From Hexactinellida sp. DTS-2022 (Eukaryota > Porifera > Hexactinellida): a stretch of 64,000 bases of DNA. A program made the translations under genes and the position numbers. Shown here piece by piece: positions 11,030 to 20,034 of this stretch. Under the pieces are notes generated by a model. That model ran no database searches. It saw only the letters and a program-made list of their open reading frames with translations, and was not told where the DNA came from. Location: contig JAPNXP010000005.1 of assembly GCA_028753945.1 (NCBI GenBank), forward strand, positions 62,001 through 126,000. Reading direction: 5' to 3'. Position 1 is the first letter of the stretch. Every line of letters begins with the position of its first letter.

Positions 11030-12454
11030 ATGTCTGCCATTCTCTCTCTCCTGCTCCTACTGCCTGTGTGCCTAAGTCTGCCTAACGTGCTCGTTATATT
11101 GGCTGACGACCTGGGCTGGGGGGACCCCGGCTACCAGGGGGGCGCGGCCGCCACGCCGCATCTGGACCGCATGGCCCGCGCGGACTCCACGCTGCGCTTT
11201 TCGCGAATGTACGCCGCGGCGCCGGTCTGCTCGCCCTCCCGCGCGGCGCTCCTCACCGGCAGGAATCCGAACCGGTTCTGCCTCTGGGGCTCCAACACCG
11301 GTTGGAACCGTCCGGACATGTCCCGGCCGCAGCTGCTGCCCCTCCCCCCCTCCGAGCCCCTCCTCCCGGCCCTCCTAGGGGCCCTGGGGTACCGGACGGG
11401 GGCCTTCGGCAAGTGGCACCTGGGGGACTTCTCGGGCCCGCGGGCGGCGCCGCCGGACCGCCGCGGGTTCGCGGAGTGGCTCTGCACGGCGCGCTCGGCT
11501 CCCACGCGCTCCCCGAACTGCGGCTGCTTCCCCGAGGCGGCCTGCGACAACGGGCACTACCGGTCCGACCCGCCCTGCATCAACTACTGGACCGGCGTCG
11601 GCCGCAACCGGACGCTAGTCCCGTGGCCGCGACCGGTACCCGGGGACGACTCGCTCTTTCTCTACCGGAACCTGCGCCGCTTCCTGCTGTCGGCCCGACT
11701 CACGCGGCGCCCCTTCTTCGCGTACCTGTCTCTGCACGCGGTGCACACGCGCTACGTGGCGCCCCCGGCCCTGCGGCGGCTATACCTGTCTAGGGGCCAT
11801 AGCCCGGAGACGGCCGACTATCTGGGGGCCGTCTCTTCTCTCGACCGGACGGTGGGGCAGGTCCGGGACCTGTTGAGACGGACGCACTCCCGCTCCGACA
11901 CACTCCTGTGGTTCCTGTCGGACAACGGGCCCGCGAGGGGGTCCCCCGGGAGCGCGGGGGGGCTGAGGGGACACAAGGGGGACCTCTGGGAGGGCGGGAT
12001 CAGGGTGCCCGGCCTGCTCGAGTGGCCGGCGGGGGTATCGCGAAACCGCGATATCTCCACACCCGTGTTAGCGACCGACATTCTCCCTACAGTGCTGGAG
12101 CTGGTTAACGCGACAGAGGCCGCGGGGCGCCTGGACGGGGTGTCGCTGGTGCCGCTACTCCGCGGGGCGGGCCTGGCCAGGCCGGGGGTCGGGTGGGCCT
12201 ATAACGTGAGGGGGGACTTCGCGGGGCGGTTCCAGGTGGCATGGATGGAGGGGGACATGAAGGCGGTGTTCTTCTTCAGCGCGCGGGCCGCGTATCGGTC
12301 GCACCTGTTCGACCTGTCCGCCGACCCGGGAGAGACAAGGGACCTCGCGGTTATTCGCCCCCTCCGCGCCGCGGGAATGCTGAGAGCCGCCAGCCAGTGG
12401 CTGCGGGGGGTAGAGCAGACAGCCGTGAATGAATCGAGATGTCTGACTGAGTAA
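11030..12454 (+). CDS. secreted sulfatase (arylsulfatase family), intronless
   Basis: One uninterrupted 474-aa frame. Residues 1-17 form a signal peptide (SAILSLLLLLPVCLSL), followed at once by NVLVILADDLGW, whose acidic pair binds calcium. CSPSRAALLTGR at residues 67-78 is the sulfatase motif, in which Cys67 would be converted to formylglycine. GKWHLG (Lys128, His130) and LSDNGP near residue 298 complete the active site. It should hydrolyse sulfate esters in the secretory pathway, lysosome or outside the cell; the substrate cannot be told. It resembles the N-acetylgalactosamine-6-sulfatase/arylsulfatase group. It has no introns and is strikingly GC-rich, unlike its split neighbours. The gap to NDUFA11 is only 53 bp. 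Confidence 0.92.
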   Translation: MSAILSLLLLLPVCLSLPNVLVILADDLGWGDPGYQGGAAATPHLDRMARADSTLRFSRMYAAAPVCSPSRAALLTGRNPNRFCLWGSNTGWNRPDMSRPQLLPLPPSEPLLPALLGALGYRTGAFGKWHLGDFSGPRAAPPDRRGFAEWLCTARSAPTRSPNCGCFPEAACDNGHYRSDPPCINYWTGVGRNRTLVPWPRPVPGDDSLFLYRNLRRFLLSARLTRRPFFAYLSLHAVHTRYVAPPALRRLYLSRGHSPETADYLGAVSSLDRTVGQVRDLLRRTHSRSDTLLWFLSDNGPARGSPGSAGGLRGHKGDLWEGGIRVPGLLEWPAGVSRNRDISTPVLATDILPTVLELVNATEAAGRLDGVSLVPLLRGAGLARPGVGWAYNVRGDFAGRFQVAWMEGDMKAVFFFSARAAYRSHLFDLSADPGETRDLAVIRPLRAAGMLRAASQWLRGVEQTAVNESRCLTE

Positions 12455-12507
12455 TTGTGTGTTGTTCAAAAATAAATATATTATCATCCCTGGTCCGTTA
12501 GTGTAGC

Positions 12508-13138
12508 ATGCAGTCAGTCGGAGACCTGAAGGTCAAACAGCTGGAGGGATTCCAGGTTTCGGACGGAACCGACTGTGCGGAGAAGATGGTCTACGCCGGG
12601 GGCTGCTTCGCGGCGGTCGGGCTCCTGGCGGGGACCCTGCAGGGGGCGTACCCCGAGACCTGGCCTAAGGTCACGATCCGCGGCCCCAAGATTATGATGA
12701 CACTCTATCTTATGTCACGACACACCATCACAGGGGGTATGCCTTGCATTCCTCTGCCCGTATCCCGTAACTAGGTTATGCTATACTGTAGGTCTGGCCG
12801 GTGCCGCATTCGCGGTCGGCGCGTGTCTCTCTGCGAAATACTGGAACCGCGAGGGCGTGAGGAACTGCGTGGCGGGCGGGGCGCTGAGCGGCGCCGTGTT
12901 CGGACTCAGGTACCGGCGGACGCACGCGCTGGGCTGGAGCACAGCGGGGATGGGGGTTGTGATCGCTATCGTCACCTCTGTGTACAAACTGTTCCATGGG
13001 ACCTACCTGCCAGAGATGCCCCCTGACTACCCAAGGGAGTACATGGCACGCAAGACGACAGAGGCCCGCACGGGAGAGATGAGGGTGATCACAGAAAAGC
13101 GAATAACAGAGTACAACGAGTGGAGGAGTCGGCAGTGA
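12508..13138 (+). CDS. NDUFA11: NADH dehydrogenase 1 alpha subcomplex subunit 11 (complex I B14.7)
   Basis: Exons 12508-12736 and 12792-13138 give 191 aa. The N-terminal GTDCAEK stretch fits NDUFA11, followed by four weakly hydrophobic, glycine-rich segments of the Tim17/22/23 fold (GGCFAAVGLLAGTLQGAY, GLAGAAFAVGACLSAKYW, NCVAGGALSGAVFGLRYRR, AGMGVVIAIVTSVYK). It is an accessory membrane-arm subunit of mitochondrial complex I. The charged C-terminal tail of about 45 residues is longer than I would expect. The alternative is another Tim17-like mitochondrial inner-membrane protein. Confidence 0.75.
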
Positions 13139-13245
13139 CCTGTCTTGTTATTGTGCAATTATTCGATCGAATTAGATCCGTGGTCCAATTAATACTTAAC
13201 AACACTAATTACCTGTTTCTTATTATATTCCGTTGAGATAGCTAG

Positions 13246-13467
13246 ATGATAGAAGTGACCTGTAACGACCGACTCGGCAAGAAGGTGCGCGTTAAGTGCA
13301 ACGAGGACGACACGATCGGGGATCTCAAGAAGCTGGTCGCGGCGCAGACGGGGACGCACCACTCCAAGATAGTTCTCAAGAAGTGGTACAAGATATACAA
13401 GGACCACATAACCCTCGCAGATTACGAGGTACACGACGGATTCAACTTTGAGCTCTACTACAGCTGA
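13246..13467 (+). CDS. UBL5: ubiquitin-like protein 5 / Hub1
   Basis: An intronless 73-aa frame, [20 protein letters not shown] at the start and NFELYYS at the end. This is the full length of UBL5/Hub1 and is close to it throughout ([31 protein letters not shown]). UBL5 is a non-conjugated ubiquitin-like modifier that binds spliceosomal HIND motifs and tunes splice-site choice. The double tyrosine is kept, with serine in place of the usual last residue. The next gene, TXNL4A/DIM1, is also a core splicing factor. Confidence 0.97.
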   Translation: MIEVTCNDRLGKKVRVKCNEDDTIGDLKKLVAAQTGTHHSKIVLKKWYKIYKDHITLADYEVHDGFNFELYYS

Positions 13468-13614
13468 TCCGTTATTCCTATTCTGTTTGTGTAGCTATTC
13501 TCATTCCTAGGCTATCAGTGGTTGTATGGTGATAATTCCTAATTATTATGTCTGTATATCAATTTGGGAAAGGCACTAATTCCATTTGCACTTCACGGTA
13601 GCTAGGCTAGCAAC

Positions 13615-14354
13615 ATGTCGTATATGCTGCAACATCTGAACAACTGCTGGCAGGTGGACCAGGCCATAGTGAATGAGGAGGAGCGCGTGGTGCTGTTAAG
13701 GTGGGGTCACGACTGGGACCCCACCTGCATGAAGATGGACGAGGTGCTGTACAAGATAGCAGAGAAGGTTAAGAACTTCGCTGTCATATACGTGGTGGAC
13801 ATCACAGAGGTTAGTTAGGTTATTATGTGATAATTATAGGTTTTGTAGTAATAATATATCTATATATATTTTTATTTATTTTATTTTTATTTTTATTAAT
13901 ACAGTCAGGTTCTTTTATTATGAACATTCAAGGGACTAAAAATTGTGTTCACAGTAGAGAGACTTCATAATAAGCGAACTCAACTTAATACAAACCCTAT
14001 GTAAGTTGTTAAATTGGGACCGTAGGGCTTGTTCATAATAAAAAATCTTCATATTAAGCAGACGAAATCTTGTTCATAATAAGCAGACCTGACTGTATTA
14101 TTATTACTACGCACTCACAGGTGAATGACTTCAACAAAATGTACGAGCTCTACGACCCGTGCACAGTTATGTTCTTCTTCAGAAACAAACACATTATGAT
14201 AGACCTGGGAACCGGGAACAACAACAAGATTAACTGGGCTCTGGAGGACGAACAGGAAATGATAGACATCATAGAGACCGTGTACCGGGGGTCCCGAAAG
14301 GGCAGGGGACTCGTGGTCTCGCCAAAGGATTACTCCACAAAGTACCGATACTGA
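13615..14354 (+). CDS. TXNL4A: spliceosomal U5 protein DIM1 / thioredoxin-like 4A
   Basis: Exons 13615-13809 and 14121-14354 give 142 aa, the exact usual length. Near-identical blocks include GHDWDPTCMKMDEVLY, AEKVKNFAVIY, DFNKMYELYDPCTVMFFFRN, HIMIDLGTGNNNKINWA and KGRGLVVSPKDYSTKYRY. The protein is a thioredoxin-fold component of U5 and tri-snRNP, needed for pre-mRNA splicing. The single intron carries a complete TA-flanked MITE. Confidence 0.98.
13902..14094. mobile_element. pogo-like MITE in the DIM1 intron
   Basis: 193 bp, ends CAGTCAGGTTC and GACCTGACTG, TA on each side. Inside, TTATTATGAACATTC and GTTCATAATAAGCAGA mirror each other, extending the inverted repeat. Confidence 0.87.
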
Positions 14355-14606
14355 AGGTTCGTTTGGATGTCAGTATTAGTCAGACTTTTGTGAAAATGCT
14401 TTGTAATATTATCCTGCTAATTCTATTGTGCAATAATGTTATGTGTGTTGCGCAATAAATAATTCCTTGTTGGAACTTAGGTTGTATTATTATTTCTAAG
14501 CATTCTATTCTTCTATACGTCTACCTACTGTATTTTCATTTGAGTTATATAGTTCTTTAATAATACCACGCGTGACTTTTAATTGAAACTATACTATTCT
14601 AAAATA

Positions 14607-15044
14607 TCAGAACTTGATTAGTTCGTCCCGAAATTTGTCATAATCACCGCTAGCCAGACATTCCTTTGCGGCCTTAATGTCTCCACGGATAGCCTCCACC
14701 AGCAGCGGCAGAGATTTGAAATCTGTCATTTCTCTTAAGAACCCCGCCACGCAGATCGCCAGTTGCTCCCCGTAGAAATCCTGTTTGAATTCGTGCAGTA
14801 CATGCGTCTCCACCGACTTGTGCGTGTTCTTGTAGTACGGGTTCCAGCCCAGACTCATGACCATGCCCCTCGGCTCGCCCTCGCAGACCCGCGCCCACCC
14901 AAAGTACACGCCCTCTCTCAGGGGCGGCAAGCGGGCCACCACCTCCTCCGGGAAATTAGCCGTCGGGACCCCCAGCTGTTTGCTGCCCCTGCCGAAGCCC
15001 TTGACAACCGGACCCTTGAGGAATGCTGGGAGATCTCCGGCCAT
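14607..15044 (-). CDS. RFK: riboflavin kinase
   Basis: An intronless 145-aa frame, close to the usual ~150 aa of animal riboflavin kinase. KGFGRGSKQLGVPTANF is the family signature (glycine-rich loop plus PTAN, with the Thr/Asn that bind Mg-ATP). GVYFGWARV, MVMSLGWNPYYKN, ETHVLHEF with its catalytic Glu, and DFYGEQL follow. It phosphorylates riboflavin to FMN in the cytosol. The gene converges with TXNL4A, with 252 bp between stop codons. GACTAG directly precedes the ATG. Confidence 0.97.
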   Translation of the reverse strand: MAGDLPAFLKGPVVKGFGRGSKQLGVPTANFPEEVVARLPPLREGVYFGWARVCEGEPRGMVMSLGWNPYYKNTHKSVETHVLHEFKQDFYGEQLAICVAGFLREMTDFKSLPLLVEAIRGDIKAAKECLASGDYDKFRDELIKF

Positions 15045-15632
15045 CTAGTCTGAAATAGTTTGAATCGTAAACACAAATTCCACTCAGTCAACAACATAGT
15101 TATACCTACCCCAAATTTATAATTATTGGATTAATTATATAATTATTTAATTATGGCACGTGATGAGGTCAACTGATTGCTAGCAAATCAAATTCAATGG
15201 AAGGTTTTAAAACTCTGCAATCAATCAACTTGTGTTCGAACTAATTACATATTTTGTGGTTGCCATGTTACACGACCCGTTTTCTTACAGTCTTATTTCA
15301 TAAACAATGCTTTCTCCTTCTGAGTTGATTCCTTTGGGAAAAGCAGAATTACTTACAATTAGTGATTACTTACTTAGAATATTTTCTTACAATCTGTATG
15401 ACATACATTATTATGCTATAGAGATCCCGAATTGCTTACAGGATAAGCAGTTGCCCCACGCTCTAGTCATTAGTTAGCTCCGCCCACGAGTCACTCGCAC
15501 AATTCTGTGATTTATCATAAGATCTGCGGGCAGCAATGCATTAATCATAGATTATGTCTAACATTTATTGTCTGTGATTAAAAAGTTTGAATTTATCTAC
15601 CGTTCCTTGGCAGCTTTGCGGTTAATGGTAGC
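15045..15632. other. intergenic region, riboflavin kinase to first bZIP gene
   Basis: AT-rich sequence holding the riboflavin kinase promoter and the 3' UTR of the bZIP gene. CACGTG lies at 15157-15162. I see no gene or clear repeat. Confidence 0.4.
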
Positions 15633-16403
15633 TCAGTGGGTCCCCTGTGGAAATCCAGCCAGCTTGTTGCGGTGTATCTTATCGTACTGGTTCTTGTACC
15701 GATTCCGTTCCTTCTTAAGATTCTCCACGTCAGCCCTGAGCTGCTCGATCTCCTCCTCGAGCTCCTCCTTCTGCTCGCGCATGGTGTTCTTCTTCTTGTT
15801 CTTCTTCTCGCGACACACCTGGGCGTAGCCGCGGTTCTTAAACTGTCTCCGCAGCCGCTTGAGCTCCTTCTCGCTCATCTTCCCCACCCCGATGTCCTTC
15901 AGCTTCTTGTTCAGGTCGGGGATCCCCAGATTGGTGAGGTCCTCGCGGGTTATGCCCTCGGGCAGCTTCAGGTCCATCTCTTGTCCGTCCTCCTCCCCGA
16001 CAGAGGATTCCTGGTACTTATCCTCGACGTCCGCGCGCGAGTAGGGACTCTCTCCCGCGTACGAGAACTCGCCGGGGCTCCGCTCCGCGCACACGGGCTC
16101 CGGCTGGTTGTTGTAGAATATCTCGGGACTGTTCCAGCTCTCGAAGTCGCCGTAGTTCGGCAGCTCCGGCGCCACCATGTGGTCCCGGCCGGTACCGGGG
16201 GACCAGTGTCCGGCCGGGGGCGGGACGGGCGGCAGGGCCAGCCCCGGGTGCGGGAGCACGAAGTCCGCCGGGAGCTCGAGGTGCCCCCCGAACGCCGCTG
16301 GATGCAGGAGATGCGGGTAGTTGAAGGTGAAGTCGCCGCCATGCATGTAGGGGAGAATCGGGAACTCGTAGTTGCCGTTGGGAGGTAGGTCGTTATAACT
16401 CAT
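15633..16403 (-). CDS. Maf-like bZIP transcription factor 1 (divergent N-terminus)
   Basis: An intronless 256-aa frame. The C-terminal third is a Maf-type bZIP: an extended-homology-like lead (IPDLNKKLKDIGVGKMSEKE), the basic region FKNRGYAQVCREKK with the Maf-specific tyrosine in NRxYAxxCR, and then leucine heptads (LEEEIEQLRADVENLKKERNRY). The N-terminal half is proline- and tyrosine-rich, a likely transactivation region. Unlike the other three genes of the cluster it does not share the near-identical N-terminal block. Maf factors bind TGCTGAC-type elements. A TATAAATA box lies about 38 bp upstream of the ATG, implying a very short 5' UTR. Confidence 0.9.
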   Translation of the reverse strand: MSYNDLPPNGNYEFPILPYMHGGDFTFNYPHLLHPAAFGGHLELPADFVLPHPGLALPPVPPPAGHWSPGTGRDHMVAPELPNYGDFESWNSPEIFYNNQPEPVCAERSPGEFSYAGESPYSRADVEDKYQESSVGEEDGQEMDLKLPEGITREDLTNLGIPDLNKKLKDIGVGKMSEKELKRLRRQFKNRGYAQVCREKKNKKKNTMREQKEELEEEIEQLRADVENLKKERNRYKNQYDKIHRNKLAGFPQGTH

Positions 16404-16440
16404 GCTGCGAATCTAATAATACTGCTCCTGGCGTTTGCTG

Positions 16441-16448
16441 TATTTATA
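16441..16448 (-). promoter_or_regulatory. TATA box of Maf-like bZIP 1
   Basis: TATAAATA on the minus strand, 38 bp upstream of the start codon. Equivalent boxes precede all four bZIP genes. Confidence 0.7.
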
Positions 16449-17352
16449 CACAGCAGTGTAGCATATTGTGTGATCGGTGCAACTTGTGAAAGGCTAGAGT
16501 TGTAACCAGAATGCTTTCAGTTCGGCGGAGCCGGCTCTATTGAGTTCGGATAATTTCTTGTAAGAATGAGGTGGTGCTTTCGGTTGCGGTCTGTGGTTTG
16601 TTGTTTATCTCTGAAATTAATTGGAGATTGCTCAACAAATATTCGGAGCTTAATCAGTTTGCCTCGGCCCAAATGTTACAAATTGATCTTTAATGCTAAA
16701 ATTAGTCTTAGGCGCATCATTTAGAGATAATTATAAACTCATTTAGAGCTAATTATAAACTGTGCTAAATTTAACAAAGTTTGCAACTAATCTTGTTGAA
16801 TAAGTATTGAACTCAATTAACTCTGATCACGTGTTAAGTTGAAAAGTACCTGGATTTTCCTACATAAGTATGTTGTTTACTAGCAGAGATTGTCCGACAG
16901 AATACGTTTGAAGGAGTAACTCTTTCCGACAGTCAGTGAGTAGAATCCTTCGTCTGAGAATTTGTTGAGTGAGAGACGAATTCCAGCGTTTTTATAGAAA
17001 AACTGAACGGGAAAGTGCTGACTGTTTTTCTGATCAGCGATTTTATTTTTTTGTCGCTATCTGTACCAATCTGCTGACGCCATGACTTTCCAATCGCTGC
17101 TGCTTTTACGAAGCAGGAATTTAGCTTCGTAAATTAATTATTTCTTAAAATAGAACTGTCATATTTTCACTTCTGGAATTCCATTTATTTTAGTAGTTTT
17201 TAAAAGTTCCAAAATTTCTATAATCTATTTTAAGAATTTTAGTTAGCCTTTTTATTTACGTCTGTAGCTATTTCGGTCTAATTTCATTCAACCTCTTGAT
17301 TAATTAAGTTCCGAATTGACAAAGTACTTGGTTACTATGGATACATTAAGTA

Positions 17353-17585
17353 CAATGGAGCCTGCTTAAATCCAACCCTCTATAATCCGGAATTCAACAA
17401 TTTGCTTTCCCAATTAGCGTCGAAATGTGCATTAGAGCCTGCAAATCCAACAATTTGGCAATCTTACCTGGTCTGTCCTAAATGCCTTGTAAGGAATACT
17501 GTTTTGCATCACGTGCTATTCCAGGTATAAATTAATATCCGACATTTCCCTATCCCAACAGTGTCGGATTATACAGGCTCTACTG
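17353..17585. mobile_element. MITE with AGCCTG / AGGCTC inverted ends
   Basis: Left end CAATGGAGCCTGCTTAAATC, right end CGGATTATACAGGCTCTACTG, flanked by TA/TG. A second element-like stretch inside (17466-17545) recurs at 19254-19333 without the ends. Related elements are near 43222 and 62388 (TCCGACAC, GTCGGATTATACAG). Confidence 0.7.
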
Positions 17586-18200
17586 TGTACGTATTTACTA
17601 TACTATCTCCTTGTAATAATATCTCTAACAACATGACTAATCCCTTGTGTCTCGCATTGCTATCTAGAGGCTGATATATAGCTTATTCTACTGTTTGGTG
17701 TTCGTTCTATTTGTTTTATAAACTTCGTAATTTCCTGGTTGCGACATCTTCAAATCTGACGCAGTTATAATTTATGTTCTAATTAATTCTGCAATTAATT
17801 TATTCACTTTATATTCCAACGCAACTTATGGCATAAGTGTAAGGTTAATTTGGCTATTGCGCATTCAGCAGCCAGACCGTGTGGCGACTTATTTAATTAT
17901 CGATTGAAACACAATTGTTGCTTAGTATTCCTTTCCGACCAATTAATTCCCTCCTAATTTGTAACACGCAAAGTGCTAATTACATAATACTTACAGAATA
18001 AGCAATCATAATTTGCTGTCATTAATTTATTATCACAAACTTAATTGGGACAATTGAGAAATAACAAACTGGCTAAGATCATATACTTTTATTGCACAAA
18101 ACTGGCTTCATTGGAACTGTCCATTAATGTGTACAGTCAATACTTATAAAATATAACTAACACCATAGACTACCGTAACATTAATACTGAGACCGTGTGT

Positions 18201-19112
18201 CTATGTGCGCTGCGCGGCGCTCTTGTTCTGCTTCATGAGTTCGTAGTTCCGCTTGTACTGGTCCCGCTCGAGCCTCAGACGGTCCACGTCCACTTTGAGT
18301 TCGTTAATCTCCAGATGCAGGATTTGCTTCTGCTCTTTCATTGTGGTTTTCCGTTCGTCCTTCTTCTTGCGACATGTGGTCGCGTAGCCCCTGTTCTTGT
18401 ACTGGCGTCGGATGCGCTTAACTTGGTTCTGCTGTTCCCTGTCCAGCCCCAGGTCCTTGAGGAGCTTATTCAGGTCCGGTATCTTCCGGTTGAGCAGGTC
18501 CCACTCGGTCACGCCCTCCGGGAGCTGCTCCTCCAGCTCTCGCAGACTCAGAGGGTCCATTTCCGGTCCCTCCTCCCCGTCCGACGCATCCTCGGGGTCC
18601 GCGGGGGGCTTGAGGGGGGCGGGGCTGTCCCCCGTGTCCGTACCCGGCCCCGAGTAGGCAGCGGGCGGAAAGTTGTAGAGGGGGCCTTGTGGATATAAAT
18701 AGAACTCGTCCTCTCCCACAAACCTATCTGTCGACACGAATTCCTGTTGCACGCGCTGGTCGTCATGGGGAGAGTGGGGACCCATGGGGGCCGCGGGGAG
18801 GGGGGCGGGGGGCGAGTTAGCCCAGGGGTAGGAGCCGTTGGAGGGCGGGTACTCCGAGAGGGAGGGGTACACGGGGGCCCCCTGTCCAGAGGAGACGGAC
18901 ATGTGGAGACGCTCCGCCGGGGCGGGGACAGGGGCCGGCGGGTAGGGCTGGTAGCTGGGGGGGTACTCGGAGAACAGGTTCGAGTGAGTAGGGGGGAGGA
19001 GGGGCTCCCCGAGCAGGTTTGGATAGGCCGACATGTCAAAGGTGAATGCACCGGGATTGTATTGGTAGTAGTTGTCCCCGGCTGGCGGGCCTGCGAAGTA
19101 TTCGTAACTCAT
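18201..19112 (-). CDS. Maf-like bZIP transcription factor 2
   Basis: An intronless 303-aa frame. Residues about 5-130 (from YFAGPPAGDNYYQYNPGAFT to the HDDQRVQQE region) form a Pro/Tyr-rich block almost identical to bZIP 3 and 4, including synonymous positions. The C-terminal part has IPDLNKLLKDLGL, the basic region YKNRGYATTCRKKK and heptads (LHLEINELKVDVDRLRLERDQY). The basic region is Maf-type (Tyr in NRGYA). It is expected to dimerise with itself or the neighbours and bind DNA in the nucleus. A TATA box lies at 19169-19176. Confidence 0.9.
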   Translation of the reverse strand: MSYEYFAGPPAGDNYYQYNPGAFTFDMSAYPNLLGEPLLPPTHSNLFSEYPPSYQPYPPAPVPAPAERLHMSVSSGQGAPVYPSLSEYPPSNGSYPWANSPPAPLPAAPMGPHSPHDDQRVQQEFVSTDRFVGEDEFYLYPQGPLYNFPPAAYSGPGTDTGDSPAPLKPPADPEDASDGEEGPEMDPLSLRELEEQLPEGVTEWDLLNRKIPDLNKLLKDLGLDREQQNQVKRIRRQYKNRGYATTCRKKKDERKTTMKEQKQILHLEINELKVDVDRLRLERDQYKRNYELMKQNKSAAQRT

Positions 19113-19168
19113 TTCGGTGGATTATTGTGTGGGGTTTTGAATAAGTTAGTTCACTCAGATTGTTGGGT

Positions 19169-19176
19169 TATTTATA
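19169..19176 (-). promoter_or_regulatory. TATA box of Maf-like bZIP 2
   Basis: TATAAATA on the minus strand, 57 bp upstream of the start codon. Confidence 0.7.
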
Positions 19177-19253
19177 TGCTGGATTAGTTGGTTGCCTCTG
19201 TAGGGTTGTATTGTGTCTTATATTGTATTGTGCAATAGGGACATTCTCCCTCA

Positions 19254-19333
19254 CCTGGTCTCTCCAGAATGCCTTGTAAGGAATACCATTTTGCATCACG
19301 TGTTATTCCAGGTATAAATTAATATCTGACATA
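19254..19333. promoter_or_regulatory. duplicated 80-bp upstream element with TTGCATCACGTG core
   Basis: Matches 17466-17545 closely: AATGCCTTGTAAGGAATA, then TTTTGCATCACGTG and TATTCCAGGTATAAATTAAT. TTGCATCA is the C/EBP-ATF composite site and CACGTG an E-box. This copy lies about 80 bp upstream of the bZIP 2 TATA box. Confidence 0.55.
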
Positions 19334-20034
19334 TTGTGCCCGCCTCTCATCGCGTGCTGCCTGCTTATAGCCAGACACAACCAGTTCTCTATAATGGCTT
19401 GTTGTTTCTGGTATTTATTTTCAAGATTATTTGTATTTTCATTTCATCAGATATTAAATTTAATATTACTTAACTTTCATATAATCGCTTAGTTGTTGCT
19501 TATTCGTCATTTGAATTATTGACGATTAGTTCTTATTAGAATTGCATCATTTGAGCTCATTTCCTAAAATGATAAGTTACTCCTTAATTTCAGATTTATC
19601 TGTATTGGAAATTGCTTTCTAGCTTGTTTATTGCTTTCGACATGATAAGTTCAGAGGTAATAGGTTAAATTAATTGTTGTTTCCTCCCTGTTAATAGAAA
19701 TTTTATATCATTTGCAGAATTTTGTACTTCAAGTACCGATTGTATTATTTTCTTTTTGAGAATTAAAACAATCAAATAACAAATTCTGCTTAATTCTCAT
19801 AAGTTTATTGGAAATATTATTGTTGCAACCTTGTTGTTTTAAAAATACTGTTAAAATAATCACCAAGGACTTAATATGTTTACAGCAATGTATAGCATTG
19901 TACAAATTTACAGTATTCACTATATTCCAGCTAGCATTATTAACAAATATATTCAATGTCGCTAAGACACTAGCTGAACACTTAATTAGAGCTATTTTTA
20001 TTCAAAAGTTTGTTACTTGGAATTCTTATGCGCA
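19334..20034. other. AT-rich intergenic region between bZIP genes 2 and 3
   Basis: No gene seen. The right part should be the bZIP 3 3' UTR. Long A/T-rich stretches carry no convincing open frame. Confidence 0.4.

Larger units (their letters stand above)
16404..18200. other. 1.8-kb AT-rich region between bZIP genes 1 and 2
   Basis: No gene seen. It holds the bZIP1 promoter, two TGCTGAC Maf half-sites (17016, 17072), a MITE at 17353-17585, and the 3' side of bZIP2. Runs of ATTTA-type sequence dominate. Confidence 0.45.

Noticed and set aside
11131-12487. Long antisense frames opposite the sulfatase
   Set aside because: They are shadows of a GC-rich coding strand, with no family resemblance.
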